From: Actinostola sp. cb2023
Taxonomy: Eukaryota; Cnidaria; Anthozoa; Actiniaria; Actinostolidae
Direction of reading: 5' to 3'
NCBI GenBank assembly: GCA_033675265.1
Contig: JAUJYZ010001532.1
Location: 62,001-126,000, forward strand
DNA: 64,000 nt
Each line of letters opens with the position of its first letter. The first letter of the stretch is position 1. Made by a program: the position numbers and the translations under genes. Shown here in pieces: positions 32,786 through 44,189 of this stretch. The notes under the pieces are model-generated. The model had not been told where the DNA came from. It ran no database searches and saw only the letters and a program-made list of their open reading frames with translations.

Positions 32786-33326
32786 CTGGACAAGTGTATA
32801 CCGCAGAACAGTCGAATCGTGGGCGAGTCGTATAGTGTACACCAACTAGCTTCAAGTTCTAGGTCAGTATTTGAACCGGGTTAAATTATGGTTCGACGGG
32901 CCAGGTCCGATTAATCTCATAAATATTTCAGTGCATTGCAAAGGTATACTGCGGCACAGTACTGCGCATGTCAGCGCATTTTATAAACGCACCTGCTCTT
33001 ATACTTCTATATGTCACTCGCGTTGAATACTTTTGAAGACTGGAGATGATCGAGAAACATAGCCACCACCAAATATGGTATAACTGATCAAATATCGCTA
33101 CCAAATAAGGAACTCGCTAAAACATTGTTTTGAAATGTTACCTATTTTGTCTACATTACGCATTATATAATAACTATAACGCGCGCTCTGATTGGCCAAA
33201 GGATGCGTATTCCGCGTGCTCTATGAGAGCGCATAGCACGCGCGCGCTGATATTCAAACATTTTTGCAACGAACAAAATTGAAATCTTACTTGTATTTTA
33301 TGAAAGAAAAAGAAAACTCGGCAGCT
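32786..33326. other. No gene; GC-box plus TGATTGG patch
   Basis: At 33165-33245 ATAACGCGCGCTCTGATTGG is followed by a CGCGTGCTCTATGAGAGCGC palindrome, probably the end of a decayed MITE. Confidence 0.45.
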
Positions 33327-33455
33327 GTGGTCTATCGAGTTATAGAAGCACTTGGGAATTGAAAGAAGACTCGAGAATCTACGCCTCGTGCTTCTCCAAA
33401 CACTTCTCTCGTCTTCTTCCGGCAATTCCCGCGTGCTTCTATACTCTCGATAGAT
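33327..33455. mobile_element. Foldback element, TCTATCGAG-TATAGAAGCAC arms
   Basis: TCTATCGAGTTATAGAAGCA on the left is mirrored by TGCTTCTATACTCTCGATAGA on the right, and inner arms share GGAATT and AAGAAGAC. The two arms differ at several sites. Confidence 0.75.
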
Positions 33456-33550
33456 CGAGCACGATGTCTCGTTTTCTATTTCTTCAGACTCGCAATAACT
33501 AGTAAGATACCGTTCAGTTTTTTATGAAGTGGTTCCAAACTATTCAAACC

Positions 33551-33583
33551 CTGAAGATGGACAATGTGTCCGAAAGCTAGGTC
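33551..33583 (+). repeat. Hairpin-GAAA motif (retroelement-end type)
   Basis: CTGAAGA, then stem GGACA/TGTCC, then GAAA, then GGTC. This is the most hammerhead-like spacing in the window on the stem II side, but stem III is not evident. Confidence 0.45.
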
Positions 33584-34078
33584 ATCATCATTAAAAACTT
33601 TTCGCTGATGAAACAACAAATTTATTTTATACTGGGACATACTTCAACTACATTATTCTCTAGTACATTAGAGTAATTATATATATACGAATCTCCGTTT
33701 ACAAATGGTGTGCATTCTAATGACTTATAAGGCTGAGGAAAACATCTTATCTCAAGTCGAGAACCTGGGCAGCATGCCGGATACGAACAACCCCAAAACC
33801 ACTTTGTGGAACTGGAAAATTAGGGAACGTGCACCCCCTACCATGCATTGCTGTAACTTTCGGACTTTACAGGTTCCTAATTACTTAGTAACACACCGGG
33901 AAAGCTGTATAAAAGACATCTAAAACATATAAAGGAAATTGATGTTGAAGGGTCGCTAGCTGACCGTAGACTATTTTCAGAAATCTTAACGAACTCCGTA
34001 CAATGTGACAATGAAAACTATCCACAATGTACAGCACCTCTCTCCATGAATCATTTTCCACATACTAGCTATAGACGA
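33584..34078. other. No confident gene
   Basis: A 72-codon plus frame at 33705-33923 has no domain. A minus frame at 33986-34243 is interrupted by the MITE at 34088, so any coding sequence here would be broken. Confidence 0.4.
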
Positions 34079-34087
34079 CCCTTTGAC

Positions 34088-34165
34088 CATGCTCGAGAAT
34101 CCAGCGGTGCTCTTCGGCGCGCGCGGGCTCGGATGAAACATCGCACCGCTGGATTCTCGAGCATG
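34088..34165. mobile_element. 78-bp MITE with perfect 23-bp arms and 7-bp duplication
   Basis: CATGCTCGAGAATCCAGCGG at the left is exactly mirrored at 34143-34165. CCCTTTG lies on both sides (34079-34085 and 34166-34172), consistent with a 7-8 bp target duplication. Confidence 0.85.
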
Positions 34166-34367
34166 CCCTTTGGCAGGATCACATGGTTGTACTGCCGGAT
34201 GTAAACGATTTTGATGGATTTTAAATTTGATTACCTTTGCCATATACTCACCGCACCTTACTGTGTTACCGGTTGATAATCCCCTAATGCTACTCTGACT
34301 TCGTATATTTAAGGAAGTTGGGACCTTTGAATCTTATATTATCGTCGATTTTTTTTTAAATTAACTA

Positions 34368-34538
34368 ATAGAAGATAACTCTATACAAAATATGCTTCTA
34401 TACAAAAATAATGCACGCTGAGGTCTTGAAAGCTGCAAATGCATGGATGCACGAGCGGAACGCGAGTACATTCAGCAGCTTTCAAGACCTCAGAAGTACA
34501 TTATTTTTGTATAGAAGCACGGAGAGTCATCTTCTATT
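34368..34538. mobile_element. Foldback element, ATAGAAGATAACT ends
   Basis: Arms run ATAGAAGAT(A/G)ACTC, TGCTTCTATACAAAAATAATG, then CTGAGGTCTTGAAAGCTGC, mirrored around a loop of about 37 bp. A fragment (GTGCTTCTATA, then ATAATGCACGCT) recurs at 34597-34625. Confidence 0.85.
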
Positions 34539-35470
34539 CGCTTTATAATATAAAACTAGTTTTAAACATGATTTCTGCTTTGTTTTCGCTGCTCCGTGCT
34601 TCTATAACATAATAATGCACGCTCAGCGACCAATCAAATCGCGCGTTCTTGGGAGGTACGCATAGTTTATATTATAATTACCAATAAAAGAACCTGTTTA
34701 GAACGATTTATTTAATCTTTCTACTCTCTAATTAGTTAATAACTCTTAGAGATTATCCTTCACTGACTCGGATACCACAGATGTGGAATTCATGATCATG
34801 TTCTATTGAATCATTTTCAAATAGCGCTATGATTACGAATTTTTTGTTGCGATGGTTTCGAATTTAGATAACACTGACTCAAAGCAACTTCAATCAATGG
34901 CTAAAAGTGAATTTAAATGCGCAGATGAATAGATGCGCAGTAGCAAGGGTCCCAACTACCTTTTAATTAAGGTAGTTAAAATGCCATTAAAATACCATTT
35001 ACTTTTGTACCAGTAAAAATGCCACCATCTGCCGCCGACATATATCCACCGGACCAACGTGTGTGGTCGTAAGAGTTCCTCTACCATCCATGAACATAGC
35101 ATGTGAACAAGGCTCTCCAAGGGGAGGGGGAAAGGGGGAAAGAGAGAGCATGTCCTGTAAGTCTGTAACCTGAGTATCAGGCTTTTTTGGTGGAGAGGAA
35201 AAGAAAAAGAAAGGGGGAAGAGAAGAGAACGTGGCCATGTCCATGTGAACTGTTATACATCGAGGGAACCGATCAAAGTTTACGAGAGTGCTTCGGCGAA
35301 CTCTCGGTCTCCCTGTCGCCGATCATTAAAATACAGATGGCCACTATGCAAAGGACATCGCGGTGGGAGGTGGGATATTTAAGTATACGTACTTTCTTTT
35401 GTGTTAATTATACCACACGCGGCGGGCTTTATGGCATATTTACGCGTACAACTATACAATGGCTGTGACA
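34539..35470. other. No gene recognised
   Basis: Purine-rich GGGGGAAAG tracts near 35120-35220 create frames on both strands that I do not accept. At 34618-34650 ATAATGCACGCT then GACCAATCAAATCGCGCG again pairs an inverted TGATTGG with a GC box. Confidence 0.4.
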
Positions 35471-35501
35471 CTGAAGAAGGGCTATGCCCGAACGAAACGT
35501 C
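35471..35501 (+). repeat. Hairpin-GAAACGTC motif (retroelement-end type)
   Basis: CTGAAGAAGGGCTATGCCCG then AACGAAACGTC. The stem GGGC/GCCC is perfect, with four extra bases before GAAAC compared with the 31.8-kb copy. Confidence 0.55.
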
Positions 35502-35695
35502 TGTTTTAAATTCCTTTAATGTTTCTACGCCCACTCTCTTCCTTCTTCCTATGCGTAGAATACAACTACGCAGTATCCCCACACTGGACCTTCGATGTGA
35601 ACTGACATGCGCAGAGTCGTTTGTCGGTTAGCATTGACTCGTTTTGCTGCGAAATCGACTGATACTACTAGTACTGTTTTCATTAATCTCGTAAT

Positions 35696-35808
35696 TAGGC
35701 CTAGTTCAGACGTTTTGCTAATCATGAGCCGTTCTAATTTAACACAATAGATAATGAGGCGTCGTCTTCTTTTGAAGTATTAGAAATTACGGCGTTTGAA
35801 CTAGGCCT
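35696..35808. mobile_element. MITE with TAGGCCTAGTTCA ends
   Basis: TAGGCCTAGTTCAGACG and CGTTTGAACTAGGCCTTA are inverted with one substitution and one extra T. 113 bp, no coding potential. Confidence 0.82.
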
Positions 35809-36099
35809 TACAGATAGACGATCTTTTTAGAAAATAAATGTCACTATTCTTTGAAAGTAACTGTCAATTAGAGTTCGCCGATAACGACAATCAGATTCAG
35901 CAAAAAAAAACATTTTTGACAAATCTTGGCTGTCGTTTTTCCACACAACTTTCGATTCTGTTGACTTCAAATCCTACATTCAGAAATTACATATATTTTT
36001 TTAGAATGTCTTTTTTTTAAATCATTTGTCAAGTCTAAAAATTCGTGAAGGATTTGTAAGTAGCTGTTCAACAGGCCGGCAGTTAACCATGGTGTCTGT

Positions 36100-36662
36100 A
36101 CAATTCACTCTTATCATGCGTAATGATTTTTAAGATATCAGCAAACTGGTTTCTTTCTGGTACAAACAGCCTATATGATCTGAAAGAGTTTGTCTGAAAG
36201 AACATTTTTGGAAAGTTTCGATGGTATAGGATAAAATCTCAAAAAGTTATCGGGGATGACATTTAGAGACTTTAGTATGGGATTTTGCTGTCATGCGTTA
36301 GAAGCCTCGTTTTGATGTTTTTTCAGAATTTAAATCGTTCATAACTTCGCAGAGATATATAATTTCGTCATAAAACTTCTACATTATACATATATAACTA
36401 TATTCTTTTAGAGGAAAGGGTTAAATCTTGTAATTAATCATTTTGAGGAAAAAAAAACGGCTAACGCATGACGGCAAAATCCCATACTAAAGTCTATAAA
36501 TGTCATCCCCGATAACTTTTTTAGATTTTATCCTATACCATCGAAACTTTCCAGAAATGTTCTTTCAGACATACTCTTTGAGATATTATAGGCTGTTTGC
36601 AGGAGAAAGAAACCAGTTTGCTGATCTGAAAAATCATGGTATGCATGATAAGAGTGAATGAG
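36100..36662. mobile_element. 563-bp foldback element
   Basis: Long arms (36100-36320 and 36450-36662) mirror each other through TTCACTCTTATCATGC, CAGCAAACTGGTTTCTTTC, AAAGTTTCGATGGTATAGGA, TTATCGGGGATGACAT and CCCATACTAAAGT/ACTTTAGTATGGG, around a spacer of about 130 bp. No transposase. Confidence 0.88.
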
Positions 36663-37287
36663 AAGCACCAAAGGAGTACATGAAAACCAAACAGGTTAAT
36701 TATAGAACAGTACAATCAAAGCACAATTATATATATATATATATATTACGTGTGAATGCGGCGGTTGCCTCGCATTATATTATTTCTAATAGGCTTATTT
36801 TGAACAGTCTTTAGTGACCACTGAGTTTGTACTGATGTAATCTATTACGAGCCTAAGAAGAAAACGCGCCAAACAGACGCGCGCGCGACACCAATTCATC
36901 TTTGAAGTCTCGATTTCAAAACCAAGTTCCTTGCGTCTGAGAACGGTGAAGTACTTTCCGGCGCAGCTATATTAGAATTACATCTACTGAAGCTGCTGGT
37001 TTGACACTCACTTAATTCAGCTTACTCTAACCGATCTACACGACATGTAGTTTGCTCAAAGATAGATTCATATATGTTTTGCTTCATATCTATTGTTTAC
37101 CATCAATCAGCTAACTAACCGGTGTACGTATTCGGAGGAGCGATTAGAATATCGTTCAGCCAATCAGATGTCCTTGCCGTTCGTTATCATGATGGGATTG
37201 GATTAGGGAGAAACTTTGGTAAGATTTTCTGAACGTCATTTATGAGATTGTCGTCTATGAGCTGGTACTTAGTCTATTGTCGCGTTA

Positions 37288-37325
<38 letters not shown>

Positions 37326-38097
37326 CGCGTTATCTTTATTGGAATACTGAAAAATGATTGGAAACCTTCAACATTGTACAACATGACAGCAACAGAAGTA
37401 TCGATACCGACTGGCTTCACATATCAATATCAAATAGTTTATATTAAATTGCAGCCTTGCTTTTCGTGTCAATGAGTTGCTTTCCTACCACGAAATGCAA
37501 GACAAAGGGCATTGGATGTCTGTCACATTTGCTTTATTCTTTTTATACGTTTGTACGTCGGAGTAAGCAAACACTTAAGCTCTCCCGGAAACATTGCCCA
37601 AAATTACGACCAACATAAGCGAGCACTTCATTAGGACCATAAAACTTTAGGCTTTAAATCCGTGGGCATTTGGAGGTTTTAACAAAGATTAAAACCAGTA
37701 AAAAGCTTAAGTCTTAAATTCCCCTTCTCAAGAGCAACAAGGACGTCACTCGGTCAGCTGCTTCGCCGCAATTAACTTTTCAAGTCGCCACGCGCCAGTT
37801 TATTTGCATTGATTATATTGGTTTTTGGCCAGCAGGCCTTCGAGGTGTACCAACCAGTTCGACTGTACGTGTGAACAGAACGAAACGCAAGGAACACCTT
37901 CTAAGGTCTTAGCGTCGACGTGATGTAGTCTCATGTATTCACATGGCCAATACAAGCACAACCAGCCTTTAATCTGACAAACGGTAGATCCATTCAGTGC
38001 GACTATCAGACGATCTAACGTGAGATTCTAGTTGGGCCATCGAGACCAGTCAGGACTTTTTTTGTACGTTAAAACACGCTATATAACTGATTAGAAT
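36663..38097. other. Upstream region of GPCR-2
   Basis: Contains an (AT)n run at 36728-36746 and a poly-T run at 37290-37322. No other gene is seen. TATATAA at 38080-38086 lies only 12 bases before the ATG, too close to serve it, so the GPCR-2 leader and promoter must begin further upstream or use an intron. Confidence 0.45.
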
Positions 38098-39225
38098 ATG
38101 CGTGTAAACGGAACCAATACGACCCTATGTTTGCATGGTTCGAACACCTTAAACTATACTGCGCCACTACAGACTACTATATATTGTGTCTTACTTGTCT
38201 TTTCCTTGCTGGGAAATCTTCTAGTGATGATTGTCGTGAGCAGGACTGCTGAGATCAAAGCAACGGTCAACTATTTCATCTTCAACATGGCGGTGTCGGA
38301 TCTCTTGTTCACCGTAGTCGTTATACCAAGGGCCATTAGCGTAGTGTTTTCGCACACTTCCACTACGTGGTACCTCGATGGGATGGCTGGGAACATCTCC
38401 TGTAAACTTTGTTACTTCATACAAGATGTGTGCACTGCTGTATCCGTCTTGACCCTAGTGGCCATAGCAGTCGATCGGTACTACGCCATAGTGTTCCCAA
38501 TGCGATCGGCAGTAATAACACCGACCGTTCGTAAAGTCCTCGTTGCATGCATCTGGATCATCGCAATGGGATTCCATTCGCCGTATTTCTATGCCTTCCG
38601 ACTATCTTCCGTTCCGAGCAGCCGTCTCCCGGTATGTATCTACGTCTGGGGGTGGGATACGGTCATTGGAAAGACGTACTTTCTAATTAGCTCTGGCTTT
38701 CTCTTCATCTTGCCTCTTCTCATCATGTCGGTGATATACTCGGTCATTCTGATATCCATACGACGACGTAAGATCCCAGGCAATGCTGGCAGTTCTGGTT
38801 TGCGGCGACATAAGGTGAGACGCAATCGTAAGGTGCTCATCATGGTGTTGGCCGTTCTACTCGCGTTCCTACTCTGCTGGCTCCCATTCAATATTTATGG
38901 ATATTTACTCTTTTTTGAGTTGTACGTACCACCTCCTTGTTCCAATCGCTTGGCAACTATGATTATTCTGTGCATAGCCTACGCAAACGCTGCGGTGAAT
39001 CCATTCATTTATTTTGCACTGAGCGAAAACTACAGAATTGCAGCAGTCCATATCATCAAATGCCGATCAAAGCGCCAGTTAGCATTGCGGCGGGAGAATA
39101 CATCACTGCTAGCCAGACACTCAGCATCCTTTGCTATGTCGATGACGAGGAAGCGAACCTTAAGAGAGCGCAATGTCGAACTTAGCGACCTAAATACAGA
39201 TCGAAATGGTCAGTCATGTATTTGA
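38098..39225 (+). CDS. Rhodopsin-class GPCR (GPCR-2), neuropeptide-receptor type
   Basis: Single-exon seven-transmembrane receptor of 375 residues, predicted at the plasma membrane. Helices lie at about 24-48, 58-80, 99-126, 145-167, 192-221, 246-270 and 284-306. It has all class A landmarks: N40 (1.50), D68 (2.50), C102 bridged to C180, DRY at 126-128, W153, P206, CWLP at 260-263 and NPFIY at 301-305. Sequons N4, N7 and N19 lie in the short N-terminus. Helix 8 runs SENYR, then a cysteine in KCRSK suits palmitoylation; the tail is Ser/Thr/Arg-rich. A TAG at 38092-38094 stands in frame just before the ATG, fixing the start. AATAAA occurs at 39621. It shares MGFHSPYF and the loop 3-helix 6 block with GPCR-1, so they are paralogues. 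The ligand is unknown; the peptide precursor 8.4 kb away is a natural candidate. Confidence 0.97.
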   Translation: MRVNGTNTTLCLHGSNTLNYTAPLQTTIYCVLLVFSLLGNLLVMIVVSRTAEIKATVNYFIFNMAVSDLLFTVVVIPRAISVVFSHTSTTWYLDGMAGNISCKLCYFIQDVCTAVSVLTLVAIAVDRYYAIVFPMRSAVITPTVRKVLVACIWIIAMGFHSPYFYAFRLSSVPSSRLPVCIYVWGWDTVIGKTYFLISSGFLFILPLLIMSVIYSVILISIRRRKIPGNAGSSGLRRHKVRRNRKVLIMVLAVLLAFLLCWLPFNIYGYLLFFELYVPPPCSNRLATMIILCIAYANAAVNPFIYFALSENYRIAAVHIIKCRSKRQLALRRENTSLLARHSASFAMSMTRKRTLRERNVELSDLNTDRNGQSCI

Positions 39226-41019
39226 TCACCACTTGGTTCAGTGAAAACCGCATCTGATTCTCCGGGACAAGGATTTGTGCAATGCAAATTGAACAGGTCG
39301 TGGCCACATTCAAAACTACCATAAAAAGAATACTAACTGTTGATAAAACTAGTCATTTTTTTATGTCGACATGCGGCAAAAGATACTTTTAATTTTAATT
39401 TTATTTTAGGATATATAAGACTAATTTTATTTAAACTTTGAATGACTCGATTTAAAAGGACATACTTTAAGGAGATGTCCTTCCGATCCTTTTGCCATAC
39501 TTTTGCCATTACTGTCAATATTCTACTTATATACTATTACAGAACCGATGTCCTCTTTCAGTAAAAATTTATGTCACCCTGGACATGCATTACCTGTCAC
39601 TTGCTACGAAATATTATCGCAATAAATAAGAAAGGCTTAACACCCCTTTTTCTATGTGGATCTTAATTAACGTAGATATCATTTTAAATTTTGTATAATC
39701 TTGTATCCTTTCCTCCGAGCTAAAGTCTCTCAACGCCCTTGGTTGAAGTTATTCTTAGTTGCGGATCCTTCATCGCGAAATTAAAGGATTTCTTCGTTGC
39801 ATTGCATGGGAAAATCTTGTTTACTCTAGCTTAATGATACATCATTTTCGGAAGGGTGGACGCCAAATTGGGGGAACTAAGAAACCGAACGGTAACGATA
39901 AGCGGATTAGGAACGGAAATTAATCCAGTTTGTCAAAGGAAAACCGAGGAAAACCGAGGAAAAAGTGTCCAAAAATACACCTAAAATCTAGAAGGTAATA
40001 ATAAGCTATTTCATAGTAGTGAAACACAACCCGTGCGATGGTATTCCCCGTCCTCATGATGAACCTTTTAATTAGCCATGAGCTTCAATTCTTTAAACCA
40101 CTTTAAGCGGACAATGTGAAATTCTGTGCCATTTTTGCCGTGTTGGCACCAGAAACAACGCACGTTTCCCCGCGAATAATTAAACTAGAACTCTGAATTC
40201 ATTATCTAGAATGGTTTGAGTAATTGAAGTCCAGGAAGTTAGACAGGTGATTCACGATATTGTATTTTGTATTGATTTTATTTTCGTTTTCTGAAACTCG
40301 TTAGTTTTCCTTGGTTAGTCTACATGCATGACATTTGCTTTCTAAAATATCACTCGTCTATATTTGTTTATTTTATGACAAATTTTGACTGATTAACGTT
40401 GGTATACATTGTATTAGCTATGTCCACTGGTGTCTTTTTAAAATGTCAAACTACTTGGCACCGTGGTGATTAGATCTTAACGGCGTACTTGGAAAACAAG
40501 TCTCGCATTGTCACCCTCTTCTTGGCCTTCTCTTTCAGCAAACGAACCTTTTCCTGTCAACAACAGCACACACAAAAAACACACACGCACACCAAAGAAA
40601 AAAAAGTACAAAAGAAAGAAAGAAAATTAATAATTAGAGCGATAGGGAAACTGTGCCACGTGACGTGAGACAAATATGAACATGTAGCGTACCCGCCAAA
40701 AAACCTGCCAACATTACAAGAGCTTTTAGCATTGAATGTAAATATTACAATGACAAGCAAGATACCATCTCAAACAGGTTTATAAATATACTAACTCTGT
40801 ATCAACAAATGTCTGACATATCAGCTCACACTTTTGAGTCCCCGCATCGTGAAACTCAACTGTTTAAAGAAAATTCTCTCGGACTGATAACGCGTAAGGA
40901 TCGAACCGATCGGCGTAATTATTGATCACATAATTAACGAGTTGGAAGTAGTGTCAACCTGTAATTGTAGTACGTTTTGGCAGCCTTGTTCATAACGAAT
41001 AATTGTCAACTTTTCAAAG
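39226..41019. other. 3' flank of GPCR-2 and gene-free DNA
   Basis: AATAAA at 39621-39626 may end the GPCR-2 transcript. A short AAAACCGAGG tandem lies at 39940-39965 and a CA-rich run at 40560-40595. No gene is seen. Confidence 0.45.
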
Positions 41020-41155
41020 ATTCAATAAATAAGTACTATATACAATATGAGCGGCCGATCTGTATGGGATTTACAAACTCGAGCCGTAGGCGAGAGTTTG
41101 TAAATCCGATACAGATCGGACGCGAATATTGTATATTACTTATCGAATCCAACGA
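41020..41155. mobile_element. MITE with AATAAGTACTATATACAATAT arms
   Basis: The left arm (ATACAATATGAGCGGCCGAT, then CTGTATGGGATTTACAAACTC) is mirrored by GAGAGTTTGTAAATCCGATA, then CAGATCGGACGCGAATATTGTAT. The loop is about 11 bases. Confidence 0.85.
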
Positions 41156-41562
41156 TGTATAAGTGGATGTTTTACTATAATTTTGATGAAAGGAAACAGT
41201 TTGGCCAAGAAAACCCAAGTTAAAGTTGAATGCAAATGAGGACGAATCTCTTGCCGATTTACAGATGTCTGCTACGCTTATGATTTCTATTGTATTTCCC
41301 TCATTAATTATTCATGAATTCGATAACATGTTTTATTGATTTACACACATAATTATTATTATAAATTTCTGCCAAATTGGTGACGGTAGCGTTAATATAA
41401 TTTTTTTTTAAATCGAGTAAAACGATTACTACTAGTTATTAGATCTAGCCCTGGTGTTAAATACATTTAAATATCGACTGAAGACTGATTTATTTAAATG
41501 AGCATTAATTTATAATCAGTTTTTATTTCCATTTTTCCATTGTTAATCCTTGTTATTATTTG

Positions 41563-41785
41563 GGGTGCGTTCGATTGACCATATTCCAGAATAGGAATAC
41601 ACGGAATAACATCCCTAAATTGCTGTCACGCAGCTACTGTCCACTGTAAAATGAAACGATTCCTTGTTGTATCATAATAAAGTTACAAGGAACAGTTTGG
41701 AATTTTAAATGTGCTGAAATATAAGCATCCAAGTGTTTATTCCGTGCCGATTCCTATTCTGGAATAGAGTCAATCGAACGCACCC
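41563..41785. mobile_element. MITE with GGGTGCGTTCGATTGAC ends
   Basis: GGGTGCGTTCGATTGACC then TATTCCAGAATAGGAAT is mirrored by ATTCCTATTCTGGAATA then GTCAATCGAACGCACCC. Non-coding interior of about 150 bp. Confidence 0.87.
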
Positions 41786-41867
41786 TTAATTTATTGACTG
41801 CGTATATGTTGTTACGCGCTTAGATCACCGATGTATAAGCGCTCGATGAATGTATACCAGTGCATGA

Positions 41868-41965
41868 GAGTCGTTTTCGTACCAGTGGAACTAATGCCGC
41901 GGGCCGTGCCGTATTGAAAGAGTTTGATTGGATGAGATGCATCTGTTCGCTTTTTGATTGGTTCA
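41868..41965. mobile_element. Half element with AGTCGTTTTCGTA end
   Basis: GAGTCGTTTTCGTACCAGTG matches the end of the MITE at 51908-52102. TTTGATTGGATGAGATGC follows, matching the core of the 16733 MITE. The opposite end is replaced by the adjacent (ATT)n array. Confidence 0.5.
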
Positions 41966-41990
41966 GAAAGGAAGCCATTTGAGTGTCACG

Positions 41991-41992
<2 letters not shown>

Positions 41993-42067
<75 letters not shown>

Positions 42068-42123
42068 ATTATTATTATTATTATTATCATTTTTTATTAT
42101 TTTTATTATTATTATTATTATCA

Positions 42124-42199
<76 letters not shown>

Positions 42200-42200
42200 A
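41993..42200. repeat. ATT/GTT compound microsatellite
   Basis: A long ATT run with an internal block of about ten GTT units and two ATC or TTTTTATT interruptions. Reading frames are homopolymeric artefacts. Confidence 0.97.
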
Positions 42201-42436
42201 ATTATTATTACGTACAGTATCATTCTATTATGACTTCTATAACTTTTGGTATTATTTATTTGTGCTGATTTTAGCGATATAAAATTATTGGCGATTATTA
42301 TTATTCGCCTTATCTGCCATTATTATCAATATTATTATTATTATACAAAAATCATTGTATTAGTATTATTATTATTCTTACAGACAATTCTACACATTCT
42401 TTAAAGACTTTGGTAAACATTTAATTGTGCGAAACT
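42201..42436. other. AT-rich spacer
   Basis: More degenerate ATT words at 42297-42375; no gene. Confidence 0.6.
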
Positions 42437-42745
42437 AGGATGTCTTTAATGTTGGCGTCATCGATGCGCCTGCATCAACATTATCGTAGAGTCACAGTTT
42501 ATCATACAAAAATGGTTGTAAAGTAGAGTATACTTTCTTAGCCTCAATTCATATTTTTTACTTGATAATACTTCAGACTGACGCTTTTGCGCATAGGGTG
42601 TCTTTAATGTTAGCGTCATCTTGCGGAGCTAAATCAACATTTCGTAGAGTCAAACAGTTTTAGCTTCCCTTGGTATTGTCTCTAGAGTATACTTTCTTTG
42701 CCTCTTTACATATTTTTTACTTGATAATAATGCTTTGACGCTAAA
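42437..42745. repeat. Tandem duplication, about 160-bp unit x2
   Basis: AGGATGTCTTTAATGTTGGC ... TTTTTTACTTGATAATA and AGGGTGTCTTTAATGTTAGC ... TTTTTTACTTGATAATAA are diverged direct copies. Confidence 0.85.
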
Positions 42746-43351
42746 TGCACTCGTAATAATGTTTTTATATCGCTAGTATATTATACGTAAGTCCGTAATC
42801 CTTTGCGGTCGTAGAGCAGCTATTCCGATCCATTTATTCCGTTGTGTATCGCTTATTTTAATAATAATACTTTATTCATAAGGTATTATTAAGGGATTTC
42901 TTTAATATTTTGGGGTTTTCCTAAACCTTTTTTCAATCAAATTTTAACTTTCATTCAAAAATCATTAATTATTCACGAGGTAAACAGCCAACCGGTGCCC
43001 TCAATTTGGTCACATGATGGAACTGGATACCCCGGAAAGTCCGCTCTAGAGTACTTTGGACTGATTTCAAGTCCGCTCTAGAGAGTACTTTGAAATATTA
43101 TTTCAAGTCCTGGGACTGGAAATATCAGTTCAAGTCCTTGGAATAGAAATATCATATAACGCAATAACTGAATTTTTGACAGGAAATACTATTTCAAATT
43201 AAACTTAGACACAAGTAACATGTTATTTGTCTTAAAAAACTGGGAATGCATGATTTTTAACTGCATGCTTAAAAAACGCATTTAATAATTTCATAAACTC
43301 GCTATATTCGAAGCCGGAACACACCATTTGCATGCTAATCCCTTTACTTAC
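42746..43351. other. No gene; CAAGTCC repeats
   Basis: TCAAGTCC recurs at about 43055, 43070, 43105 and 43130, and CCGCTCTAGAG(AG)TACTTTG occurs twice, i.e. a decayed short tandem. Confidence 0.5.
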
Positions 43352-43461
43352 CACTATGCCATCAGGTAGTTCGATGGGTATCACGGAATTTGGTTTACCT
43401 TTATCTTGGCATTTTAATGCGTCATTGAATATTGTTTTTTGTTTAATAAACAAATACAAAA
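43352..43461 (-). CDS. Candidate internal coding exon
   Basis: On the minus strand a possible acceptor (GACAATAG) precedes 110 bp that stay open and end at a consensus donor, GTAAGT (43346-43351). The 36 codons contain QKTIFNDALKCQDKGKP and VIPIELPDGIV, which look protein-like. The acceptor is weak and no neighbouring exon was found, so this may be an exon of a decayed gene or mobile element. Confidence 0.27.
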
Positions 43462-44010
43462 CTATTGTCATTTCAATAAACAAATTCCTCCCGAATAATT
43501 AATTCGTTTTAGAAGTAGTTCAAAGGCCTCCAATTCGGACTGGACGGGGTTTCAAGTCCTCATTGTCGGCCTTTAAACATTACTTCTAAATTTGTAAGAT
43601 CCCCCCCAAAAAGGATAAAAATAGCATTTAAAAAATGTCACTGCTAAAATGCCAGATTTGAACAGTATCATGGTACGCCATAATCCACGAACTGTACATA
43701 CGACATAATAGACTTATCCACGATTGACGGATTTGACAGTATGAGATTTGATAGTTAGACTCGATCGTGAAATGCAACATGACATGAAATGATGCGGTCA
43801 ACGGGTTTCAAGTGTTTAATCAGACTCCGGAGGCGCAAAAAAAATATACTTTGACAAATGTTTTTCAAGTTCACTCCAAAATAGCAAGCTGATAAATAAT
43901 CGTTGATCCTATAGTGTTACGATATCCTAACGCCACTCGGACATGCGCACAAAAGTTCCCAAATTTGAGTTGCATCAATGGAGCGACACTACTTGAGAGC
44001 TTTCATGTAT
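43462..44010. other. No gene recognised
   Basis: A further TTTCAAGTCCTCATT occurs near 43549; otherwise unique AT-rich sequence. Confidence 0.45.
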
Positions 44011-44189
44011 CAGGGACCGCGGAGACGGGGGAGGGCTGGGGAGCTTTGCCCCCCCCCCCCCCCCCCCCCACCCACTTTTAGCCAAAAAGGTTGTCACAAT
44101 CAATAAAATCTACTAGTTAGTACTTCCGACACCCCCCCCCCCCCCCCCCCCCCCCCCCTCCCACTTTGAAGGGTGCTCTGCGGTTCCTG
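44011..44189. mobile_element. hAT-like MITE with two poly-C tracts
   Basis: CAGGGACCGCGGAG and CTCTGCGGTTCCTG are inverted ends. Two runs of about 20-28 C lie inside. CAG...CTG ends and C/G homopolymers are shared with the element at 50074-50307. Confidence 0.75.

Noticed and set aside
38080..38086. TATATAA as TATA box of GPCR-2
   Set aside because: It lies 12 bases before the ATG, so transcription would start inside the coding region.
41954..42268. Several frames of up to 104 codons
   Set aside because: Homopolymeric Ile, Leu, Tyr or Asn products of the ATT/GTT microsatellite. The same applies to the arrays at 50725-51214 and 59852-60345, including a 197-codon frame there.
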